DNA from: [Clostridium] methylpentosum DSM 5476
Lineage (GTDB): Bacteria; Bacillota; Clostridia; Oscillospirales; Ruminococcaceae
Reading direction: 5' to 3'
NCBI GenBank assembly: GCA_000158655.1
Contig: EQ973339.1
Span: 131,764 to 180,933 of the forward strand
Length of the DNA stretch: 49,170 nt
The notes under the pieces are model-generated. The model made no database searches. It was given only the letters and a program-made list of their open reading frames with translations, and was not told the origin of the DNA. Both the position numbers and the translations under genes were made by a program. Shown one piece after another: positions 43,345 through 49,170 of this stretch (position 1 is the stretch's first letter; each line of letters begins with the position of its first letter).

Positions 43345-44232
43345 ATGAAACTGACGAGAAAACAGTTTGAAATTTTAACCTATTTGGAAAAACACCGCGC
43401 GCCGATAACGCAACGCGACCTGGCCCGTGCAACGGGGATGTCGTTGGGGTCAGTCAACAAAACCATTACTCAGCTGACGGAATGCGGATATTTGTGCGAC
43501 CATACACTCACTGAACAGGGTATTACCGCACTCGAGCCTTATCGGGTGAAGCGGGCGATTTTCATCGCAGCGGGCTTTGGCTCCCGGCTTGTGCCCATTA
43601 CCCTCAACACCCCCAAGCCCCTTGTGCGGGTAAAGGGGACGAGAATGATCGATACCCTGCTCGACGCGGTGGTTGCAGTGGGAATTGAGGAGATCGTGAT
43701 TGTGCGCGGCTACCTCGGGGAGCAGTTTGACCAGCTCCTGTACAAGTACCCAAACATCCGGTTTGCTGAGAACCCGAGTTACAACGAAGCCAACAACATC
43801 TCTTCTGCCATGTGTGTGCGGTATCTGATGCAGAACGCATACGTATTTGACGCAGACCTCGTTTTGAGCAATCCTGATCTGATCACAAAATACCAGTATA
43901 CCAGCAATTATTTGGGCGTTCCGGTGGAGCGGACAGACGACTGGTGCTTTGAGACAAAAAACAACGTCATCACCAAGATGACGATCGGCGGGATCAACTG
44001 CTATCATATGTATGGGGTTTCTTACTGGAATGCAGAGGATGGCGCAAAGCTTGCCGGCCATATCGAGCAGGTGTACAACCAGCCGGGCGGCAAAGAGCGA
44101 TATTGGGACCAGGTGGCCCTGGAATTCTTTATCAAGGAATACCGGGTGGAGGTGCGTCCCTGCTCTTTTGACGACATCATTGAGATCGACGCTTACAAGG
44201 ACCTCAAGGCGATCGACAGCAGCTATTGCTGA
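43345..44232 (+). CDS. winged-helix/LicC-like sugar or choline-phosphate nucleotidyltransferase fusion
   Basis: 295 aa from ATG 43345 (GGAGG upstream). Residues 1-65 form a MarR-like winged helix (LTRKQFEILTYLEKHRAPIT, QRDLARATGMSLGSVNKTIT). Residues 70-295 are a nucleotidyltransferase: FIAAGFGSRLVPITLNTPKP with the NTP-binding GxGxR..P.T...PK pattern, and VFDADLVLSNPDLI. Closest in kind to LicC-type CTP:phosphocholine cytidylyltransferases; other sugar-1-phosphate substrates are possible. No lic genes are near. A DNA-binding domain on a cell-surface-precursor enzyme suggests self-regulation. Confidence 0.78.
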   Translation: MKLTRKQFEILTYLEKHRAPITQRDLARATGMSLGSVNKTITQLTECGYLCDHTLTEQGITALEPYRVKRAIFIAAGFGSRLVPITLNTPKPLVRVKGTRMIDTLLDAVVAVGIEEIVIVRGYLGEQFDQLLYKYPNIRFAENPSYNEANNISSAMCVRYLMQNAYVFDADLVLSNPDLITKYQYTSNYLGVPVERTDDWCFETKNNVITKMTIGGINCYHMYGVSYWNAEDGAKLAGHIEQVYNQPGGKERYWDQVALEFFIKEYRVEVRPCSFDDIIEIDAYKDLKAIDSSYC

Positions 44233-44295
44233 TCCGATAAAGCAGCAGTGGGTGCACAAGAATAAACGCAGTGCGGCTGGGAATTCTGGCCACTG

Positions 44296-44333
44296 AAAAA
44301 GGCATGGAAACAACTTGTTTCCATGCCTTTTTT
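44296..44333 (+). terminator. terminator after the nucleotidyltransferase gene
   Basis: AAAAAGGCATGGAAACA pairs with TGTTTCCATGCCTTTTT around ACT, then more T residues. Confidence 0.92.
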
Positions 44334-44446
44334 GCGAAATCATAAGCGGCATTTCTAGAGGGACGCGCCCTCCGAGCTGGATACGAGACGGGACACAGGG
44401 CGGTAGGATGGGACAGCGCATTCCCATCACTGCAATCAAGGAGCCA

Positions 44447-44848
44447 CTACTCTGCCGGGGAATCCCTGTGCTCCGCTGTGTCTGTTTTTTCTTTTTTCTG
44501 AAAAAAGAGCTCTTTGACCCCTATGATCAAAATAAAGACTGCAAATAGCTTGCTCAGCCAGTGTGTCTGAATGCCAAAGGCGATGAACGCCCCTGCGACC
44601 GCACCCGCAATCCCGGTGAGCACGGCGGGCCAGAGCGGCGCCTTGTCCACCAGCCCGTTTTTGGCGTGCAGCCAGAGGGAAAGTGCCGCAATTGGCAGGA
44701 AAAACAGAAGGTTCATCCCCTGCGCCTGCATCTGGTCCACATTTGCAATTGCAGTCAGGTAGATGAGCAACACAAAGCCGCCGCCCAGCCCAAGGGAAGC
44801 GGTCAAGCCGGAGAGGAAGCCGACAAGTCCAACGACCAGCCAGTTCAT
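44447..44848 (-). CDS. TSUP (TauE/SafE) exporter, second half protein
   Basis: 133 aa, about half of a normal TSUP protein. Four membrane segments, beginning VGLVGFLSGLTASLGLGGGF, the conserved N-terminal repeat pattern (SGxxxSxxGxGGG). The end is a charged tail rich in K/E. Its start overlaps the stop of the upstream half by four bases (ATGA). The pair should form a heteromer equal to one full transporter for sulfite, organosulfonate or similar anions. Confidence 0.8.
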   Translation of the reverse strand: MNWLVVGLVGFLSGLTASLGLGGGFVLLIYLTAIANVDQMQAQGMNLLFFLPIAALSLWLHAKNGLVDKAPLWPAVLTGIAGAVAGAFIAFGIQTHWLSKLFAVFILIIGVKELFFQKKEKTDTAEHRDSPAE

Positions 44849-45198
44849 CGCAGCAGCAGGCGGATGGCGGAGAGGATCATCACTCCGCCAAATATCCGTT
44901 TGAGCAGTTTGTTAGGGATTTTAGGCAGAAGCTTGGCGCCCACAACTGCGCCGACCAACCCAAACGGCAGGTAGGGCAGGGCCTGCCAAAAGTCAAATTT
45001 GCCGTTGAAAAGATAGAAGGCTGCGCTCACCACCGAGAGCGCGGCGATAATCGCAATCGAGGTCGCGTGGGATTTACGCGCTTCAATGCCCGCATGCTCC
45101 AGCAATGGGACAACTGCTACCCCGCCGCCAGCGCCGAACAGGCCGTTGAGCAAACCCGCCACTGCACCTGTCACAATAAAATGTGTTTTTTGCTTCAA
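44845..45198 (-). CDS. TSUP (TauE/SafE) exporter, first half protein
   Basis: 117 aa starting at TTG with GAGGAGG 7 nt upstream. Four membrane helices with AGLLNGLFGAGGGVAVVPLL and the motif ARKSHATSIAIIAALSVVSA, the other TSUP repeat. Full-length relatives are around 250 aa with both repeats fused; here the sum is 250. 45199-45486 holds nothing recognisable. Confidence 0.82.
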   Translation of the reverse strand: MKQKTHFIVTGAVAGLLNGLFGAGGGVAVVPLLEHAGIEARKSHATSIAIIAALSVVSAAFYLFNGKFDFWQALPYLPFGLVGAVVGAKLLPKIPNKLLKRIFGGVMILSAIRLLLR

Positions 45199-45486
45199 AC
45201 CAATCCCTCCTCTGTCCTAGTCTTTCACCAGGTCTGCGCATTTATACGGCAGCCTCTTTATTTGATCGGTCAGAGAACGGCCAAATGAAAAGGCCTTTTG
45301 AGAGAGGGGAATAGGAGCTGCGGCTTCGGAGTGGGACTGGAGCTACCGCTGAGACGGATTCTGAATGAACGGTTTTGATCTGCCTTTTCAGCTCACCGAA
45401 CAAGAGATGGGCAGGGTGATTTTTAAATTTACAGCCAGAGCCTGGATCGTCTGCACCTAGTAATGCTGTCCGCCCGATCGCCCTCT

Positions 45487-46212
45487 TCAGTCGCCTTTGT
45501 GGTTATGCTGAACCAGCTGGTTGATCACATAGGAGGCAAGCGCGTAGCCGGCGGCGGGAGGACAAAAGGAGATGCTGGCGGGGGAGTGGCGCCCCTGAGG
45601 GGAATCCTGCGCGACCCGTTTGAGCGGCGGTTCCACCGAATAGACAACTGGCTGCCCTGTGATTCCCCGCCGTTTGAGCTCTCGGCGCATGACACGCGCG
45701 AGTGCACAGCCGCAGCCGGCGGTGTCCTCGATGGTGCCGGTGCGGAAGGCGGTCGGGTCGAGGCGGTTGCCTGTCCCCATGCACATGACGAGGGGGATGT
45801 CGCGCTCTCTGCATGCCTGCGCGAGGTCGAGCTTGGAGGTGACTGTATCAATTGCGTCGATCACAAAATCCGGACAGAACCCAAACAGTTCCTCTCGTGT
45901 CTCTTCACTGTAAAACTGCGGCAGGGAAATAAGGTCCAGCGCAGGGTTGATGCTGAGCAGCCGATCCGCAGCGGCTCGGCATTTGTCCATGCCCACAGTT
46001 TGTGTGGTTGCAAACAACTGTCGGTTGCAGTTGGTGATGTCAACCTCGTCGTGGTCCATGACGAGCAAGCTGCCTACGCCTGCGCGGCAGATTGCCTCTG
46101 CGCACGCTCCACCCACACCGCCTAAGCCGATCACCGCCACGCGCGCCTTACCGAGGCGCTGAAGTGCCTGTGCGCCGATGAGTAATTCCGTCCTGTCCAA
46201 CCAGTGCGCCAT
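45487..46212 (-). CDS. tcdA: tRNA threonylcarbamoyladenosine dehydratase
   Basis: 241 aa from the ATG with GGAGGAG upstream. ThiF/E1-like fold: VAVIGLGGVGGACAEAICRA (ATP), DHDEVDITNCNRQLFA, and the late FCPPAAGYALASYVINQLV. TcdA uses ATP to cyclise t6A at position 37 of ANN-reading tRNAs to ct6A. The 6S RNA gene directly precedes it on the same strand, matching bsrA near yrvM in Bacillus subtilis. Confidence 0.9.
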   Translation of the reverse strand: MAHWLDRTELLIGAQALQRLGKARVAVIGLGGVGGACAEAICRAGVGSLLVMDHDEVDITNCNRQLFATTQTVGMDKCRAAADRLLSINPALDLISLPQFYSEETREELFGFCPDFVIDAIDTVTSKLDLAQACRERDIPLVMCMGTGNRLDPTAFRTGTIEDTAGCGCALARVMRRELKRRGITGQPVVYSVEPPLKRVAQDSPQGRHSPASISFCPPAAGYALASYVINQLVQHNHKGD

Positions 46213-46235
46213 AAAAAACTCCTCCACAAAACAAA

Positions 46236-46418
46236 ACTGCCCGCTAAAAGCGGGCAGGGATTTTTAAAAGGTAACCACCTTGCCGTCGTACAGAAAGTAA
46301 GAACCCGTCTTGCGACAGGTGGGTGCCCTCCTTCTTACTTCGCGCTCCCTTCTTCCGCCGGAGCGGGAGGTCTGCAATCCATAAGAAGAGTTCGGGCTCC
46401 CGTTATTAAAGTGTTGGA
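46236..46418 (-). ncRNA. ssrS: 6S RNA
   Basis: A transcript of about 180 nt between a TTGACT-N17-TAGATT promoter and a terminator hairpin (CTGCCCGC, loop, GCGGGCAG, then TTTTGTTTT). The 5' and 3' parts pair around a large central bubble: GGGAGCCCGAACTCTTCTTA on one side and GGGTTCTTACTTTCTGTACG on the other, with the CTCCCGCTCCGGCGG hairpin in between. Position next to tcdA agrees with Bacillus. 6S RNA binds RNA polymerase as an open-promoter mimic. Ends are estimated. Confidence 0.72.
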
Positions 46419-46424
46419 TTAATA

Positions 46425-46453
46425 AATCTATACAAACGAGACAAGGCAGTCAA
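46425..46453 (-). promoter_or_regulatory. promoter of 6S RNA
   Basis: TTGACT (46453-46448) and TAGATT (46430-46425) with 17-bp spacing on the minus strand. Confidence 0.65.
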
Positions 46454-46517
46454 TAAACAATATTTATTATATCATTTTTCGTACAAATTACAAGCCCAAA
46501 AATAAAAAAATTAACAA

Positions 46518-46829
46518 CTATTCCTCTTCTTCGTCCTCGTCGTCAAACAGTTTGGAGATTCTCTCAAGCATAATCGCGCCGACACGGTCATATTCTTCAT
46601 CGTCGTCAATCGAAGCCATCATAGATTCGCCGTCTACGATCTCCTCTTTGAGAATGACCAGCTCTCCGTCGTCGTCAATCATCTCTTCCGCCGACTCAAA
46701 ATACGGCATGAGCGCGAAATAACGCTCGTCGTCAAGCTCAAGGGTGTCGAGCAGTTCAAATGTCAGGGAGTTTCCTTCTTCATCTTCCAAGGTGTAGATC
46801 TCGGGCATGAATTCTTCGTCCAGTTCCAT
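46518..46829 (-). CDS. DUF1292 acidic protein (YrzB family)
   Basis: 103 aa from MELDEEFMPE, with AAAGGA upstream. The pattern EIYTLEDEEGNSLTFELLDT and ALMPYFESAEEMIDDDGELV is the DUF1292 domain; the tail DDEDEEEE is very acidic. The family is common in Firmicutes next to housekeeping genes and has no settled function. Monocistronic, with its own promoter. Confidence 0.9.
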   Translation of the reverse strand: MELDEEFMPEIYTLEDEEGNSLTFELLDTLELDDERYFALMPYFESAEEMIDDDGELVILKEEIVDGESMMASIDDDEEYDRVGAIMLERISKLFDDEDEEEE

Positions 46830-46861
46830 GGGATCCCGTCCTTTCATTTTTGAATACAGCT

Positions 46862-46890
46862 ATTGTACCGCGTCGGAGCTCTAAAGTCAA
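46862..46890 (-). promoter_or_regulatory. promoter of the DUF1292 gene
   Basis: TTGACT and TACAAT, 17 bp apart on the minus strand, about 30 bp before the start. Confidence 0.7.
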
Positions 46891-46949
46891 TATTGACAAA
46901 ACAATAACATATAATCTATAAAAAAACAAAAAATATTTGAAAAAAGTTA

Positions 46950-46978
46950 TTGACAATTCACAGAGCTGGTGCTATAAT
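46950..46978 (+). promoter_or_regulatory. consensus promoter of the non-coding unit
   Basis: TTGACA and TATAAT are perfect with exactly 17 bp between. It is divergent from the DUF1292 promoter and faces 1.5 kb with no ordinary gene. Predicted +1 near 46985. Confidence 0.8.
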
Positions 46979-47026
46979 GAAGATACAGAAAATAACCCAA
47001 ATGATTTTAGAAAGGGCGTGACACCA

Positions 47027-47104
47027 ATGGATAGTTCAGAGAAACCAGTGTCGATGTCACAACTGAATCGGTGTTCCCACACAACAGGAGATTTAAACTT
47101 ATAG
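47027..47104 (+). CDS. 25-codon ORF at the 5' end of the unit
   Basis: ATG with AAAGGGCG 9 nt upstream, reading MDSSEKPVSMSQLNRCSHTT then GDLNL and stop. It begins about 42 nt after the predicted +1. It could be a leader peptide or chance. Confidence 0.3.
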   Translation: MDSSEKPVSMSQLNRCSHTTGDLNL

Positions 47105-47657
47105 ATTTTTCCGGGAATGAGCAGACAGCCAGATTTTATTTAGAGAGGCTGGGTTTATGCATTCCAACTTTTAATTGATTGAAATTCATAGGTTTAGATT
47201 TTTCAGAAATGAAACTGTTATCCGTTCGCTGGGTTATTTTTGAATCAATATTCCGATAGAGATTTGGAATAGTTGCCTTAAAATAGGCTGATGAAAAATG
47301 TTTTGAACGGGTAAAAATCTTTTATAGAAACGTCTTTTACGTGTGGCGATCACCTCCATTCAGTTGTAGCAGTTTTACTATCCCAGACGATGGGCCGAAA
47401 ACTGTGAACCAAATGTGAGGTCTGTTTGATTGCACGACAGCATATTTGAGTGTTTTTTTACAGTTCCAAAATCGCCGAAGGCTGTCGAGAGGGGCAGATT
47501 TGCGGCAATCAGCAAAGGGGTTTCCAGAGCTGGTGCACATTTGAGGAACGGGTAAAGAGACAAAACACCGCTTTTCAAATTGTTTTTATAATAAAAAGGC
47601 ACATTTGGGAGAGAGGCAGAAATAAGTAAGTGAGAAGATTTGTTGGAACCCTGCTCG

Positions 47658-47807
47658 ATGGCGGGAACAAAGACCAGTGAAATCAGTTCGTTTATGAAGA
47701 GTATGGTTTATTCCGGTGCTTTTAATGAAAAACTAAAGAAAGGCAGTGAGAGCTACCACATGCTCAATGAATTTGCTTGGGGAAGACAGGCGGGATTTCC
47801 GTTTTAA
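47658..47807 (+). CDS. 49-codon ORF inside the unit
   Basis: Reads MAGTKTSEISSFMKSMVYSG, then AFNEKLKKGSESYHMLNEFA and WGRQAGFPF. Composition is protein-like, but the only SD-like bases are GGAA at 10 nt. It ends just before the minigene-like array. Family unknown. Confidence 0.3.
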   Translation: MAGTKTSEISSFMKSMVYSGAFNEKLKKGSESYHMLNEFAWGRQAGFPF

Positions 47808-47843
47808 TCGCCTCAGACAAATTTGATACAATATTTATGTAGT

Positions 47844-48330
47844 GAGAGGTATACTCCAATGTGCTAGTTAGTTCCTACAGGAATCACAGGGGGCAATGAG
47901 TCAAATCCTCGGAGCCGATTGTGAAACTGCAAGTGAAAAATTCGAAACGAGGTAGGGTCCAATGGGATAAAAAGCTTTTGCGGCAATTAATTGTTGGCAG
48001 AGAAATCTAAAAACAACTAAAATGCTGCTGAAACAACTACCAAAGTGAGAGAGGTACAGTCCGATGTACTAGAATAATCCTCAGAACTTAGAAGTTAAGG
48101 AATAAAGCCCCTGAACTTCCAGGTCTGAAGAAAACACTTTCATAAATAAAATGAACATGAGGTATCGTCCGATGCATTAGCATGACCGATAAACACCGGA
48201 TGCGTTATTCGGTGTGACGAATAGGAAACCGAGAGCTTGACTGTTTTCGGAATCTGATTAAAACGATGTTCTTGGAAACATTTTTTAGAAGGTGTTATAA
48301 GTCGTTACGAAGGTAATATCGAATATCTGG
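47844..48330 (+). repeat. array of SD-ATG-codon-stop minigene-like motifs
   Basis: Each copy reads GAGGTA, three variable bases, TCCR, ATG, one variable codon, and TAG or TAA. Copies: ATG TGC TAG at 47859-47867; ATG GGA TAA at 47962-47970; ATG TAC TAG at 48064-48072; ATG CAT TAG at 48172-48180. ATG-to-ATG steps are 103, 102 and 108 bp. The SD-to-ATG spacing is identical in all four. A fifth, decayed copy (48309-48330) keeps the spacing but has ATA and no stop. DNA between copies is not conserved, though short hairpins follow most copies (TTCCT/AGGAA, AACTT/AAGTT, CACCG/CGGTG). Confidence 0.75.
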
Positions 48331-48495
48331 TGGCATTTCTAATCCAATGATAACCTCACGAAAGGATTTGATTGTATGAAATACAAATTCTTCAGGAGGT
48401 CAGGAATACTGAATCTTTAATCAGATGGGAGTGAGTCCACCGAAATAGTTCATTTCTTTCGGACAATTTCTTAAAAACTGAATATTTTTATAATA

Positions 48496-48528
48496 AAAAG
48501 GGTCACACGTGTTGTGGCCCTTTTGGTT
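48496..48528 (+). terminator. end hairpin of the non-coding unit
   Basis: AAAAGGGTCACA pairs with TGTGGCCCTTTT (one G-T pair) around a 5-nt loop; the T run is within the arm and then GGTTTA. Confidence 0.65.
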
Positions 48529-48699
48529 TATTGGTTTCTGTTATCAGACTGCTGAAACGTTAAAAGACGCTTACTTCTACTGGGAAAACCCGCTTCTATC
48601 GAGAAAATCATCATTTCATTTGATCTTTGTGCCAAATAGTGGGCTTTTGTGAGGAAAACAAGGGTAGATCCTAATTTAAAAGAAATTCATCAGCATAGT

Positions 48700-49071
48700 T
48701 GGTAGTACTACATGTGCGGGCAGAGCCCTGTGGTGTTGGCCACGCCTCAAGGCGTTGGTACAGCTTGTCACCTCGTAGTCCGCTAACTGCTACCTGTAAA
48801 CAGGTCTACATATTCCTTTGTTGTCATCTGGTCTTCTCTCTGTTGATTTTGTATATACCCCGTATATTTTTTCCTGCGGTGGCAACGCAGTTCCCCTAGA
48901 CCAAAACTGCCGATACTCATATTTGTACTTTTGATTGGCATATTTCTCGAAGATCATCAGACTGATTTTCCACTTGAGAGATACTGCAAAACTCGAGGCG
49001 CTCGTGTTCGGCGGGACTTCCATCAGCATATGTATGTGATCTGGGCATACTTCTTCTATCATCCTTACCTA
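48700..49071 (-). pseudogene. tnpA: IS200/IS605 tnpA remnant interrupted by an IS5-like element
   Basis: On the minus strand: MIEEVCPDHIHMLMEVPPNT with the HUH motif, SLMIFEKYANQKYKYEYRQF, then frameshifts, after which ATAGKN and the tail TTKEYVDLFTGSS can be read. The catalytic Tyr region is damaged. The N-terminus is cut off at 49071 by the IS5-like left end. Right-end sequence of the element lies at 48.69-48.76 kb. Confidence 0.78.
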
Positions 49072-49170
49072 GAGTCTGTTTTAAAACCCAGGAATTGTGT
49101 ACAAAGAGCCGAAATGATAAAATAAGTAGTATGAAACGATATGAAATCAGTGAGAAACAAAGGAATAGAA
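49072..49170 (+). mobile_element. left end of an IS5-family element (runs off the window)
   Basis: Starts GAGTCTGTTTTAAAACC, preceded by TA. A transposase start at 49131 reads MKRYEISEKQRNR, close to the MKRYEIT.EQW.RI start of IS5-type DDE transposases. Nearly identical to the first 99 bp of the MITE at 28299. It sits inside the IS200 remnant, so it inserted later. Confidence 0.82.

Larger units (their letters stand above)
46985..48524 (+). ncRNA. candidate 1.5-kb non-coding or multi-micro-ORF transcript
   Basis: From the consensus promoter to a 12-bp terminator-like hairpin no frame above about 75 codons is open on either strand, and those present are shadows. The stretch is AT-rich and contains the minigene-like motif array, a duplicated 17-mer (TTTTTATAATAAAAAGG at 47583 and 48485), and small stems such as TATTCG/CGAATA and CACCG/CGGTG. 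I cannot match it to OLE, ROOL, GOLLD, HEARO or raiA RNAs from memory; a covariance search is needed. Confidence 0.5.

Noticed and set aside
45463-46125. 220-aa plus-strand ORF
   Set aside because: Opposite tcdA, which has all ThiF-family motifs.
47337-47602. Minus-strand ORFs of 67 and 74 aa in the non-coding unit
   Set aside because: No SD, no domain, overlapping frames; direction is opposite to the promoter.

Overview
The window looks like chromosome of a low-to-mid GC Clostridia bacterium, most likely Oscillospirales (Ruminococcaceae-like). The grounds are AGGAGG-type ribosome binding sites, TTG/GTG starts behind good SDs, TTGACA-N17-TATAAT promoters, an FtsEX cluster followed by PcsB-like M23 hydrolases and a CtpA-type protease, a KorDABC 2-oxoacid:ferredoxin oxidoreductase, homodimeric GlyRS, DUF1292, and 6S RNA beside tcdA as in Bacillus. 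The lineage is inferred from gene content only.

Layout. 0-4.5 kb: IS200/IS605 end, a sigma-region-4-like protein, a small membrane protein, rlmB and a large protein that looks like a P-type ATPase without its catalytic motifs. 4.5-9.5 kb: a decayed CRISPR array, a cell-wall-anchored tandem nitrilase protein, then an intact-looking type I-C-like array with leader but no cas genes, in the opposite orientation. 9.5-15.2 kb: a small XRE pair, a 67-bp tandem repeat, an EF-G-like GTPase, and 1.7 kb of repeat-rich DNA with an IS200 remnant. 15.2-28 kb: DUF4830 protein, RsuA-type pseudouridine synthase, an MsmK-like ATPase with eroded catalytic motifs, a GGDEF protein, a PucR-type regulator, ftsE-ftsX, three tandem M23 peptidases and an S41 peptidase. 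28-34 kb: a MITE-like IS5 derivative, ung, mtnN, a ParA/MinD-like ATPase and korDABC. 34-39 kb: a frameshifted lipoprotein, a small phage-derived module (holin, late-regulator-like protein, two tiny proteins, Cro/CI switch with repeated operators), remnants of a hybrid histidine kinase and a WapI-like immunity protein. 39-46.8 kb: tRNA-Pro, glyQS, two IS200 remnants, DUF6530, a winged-helix/nucleotidyltransferase fusion, a split TSUP exporter, tcdA, 6S RNA and DUF1292. 46.9-49.2 kb: a 1.5-kb stretch with a consensus promoter and an end hairpin but no normal gene, then an IS200 remnant interrupted by an IS5-like element.

The most unusual signal is inside that last non-coding unit. Four copies of a motif 102-108 bp apart each place a Shine-Dalgarno-like GAGGT a fixed distance before ATG, one variable codon and a stop. 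The variable codons are TGC, GGA, TAC and CAT. A fifth copy is decayed. This reads as an array of two-codon minigenes, or as a repeated structural RNA element that mimics one. It matches no family I recognise.

Working units. FtsEX with the three M23 proteins should form a division-linked cell-wall hydrolase system in which FtsX activates extracytoplasmic coiled-coil hydrolases. KorDABC with the neighbouring ATPase is a reductive/oxidative 2-oxoacid module. The phage module is arranged like a lambda-type switch with a 13-bp palindromic operator. Two transporter-like ATPases (2.3 kb and 16.8 kb) keep the fold but have lost key catalytic residues, suggesting regulatory or structural reuse.
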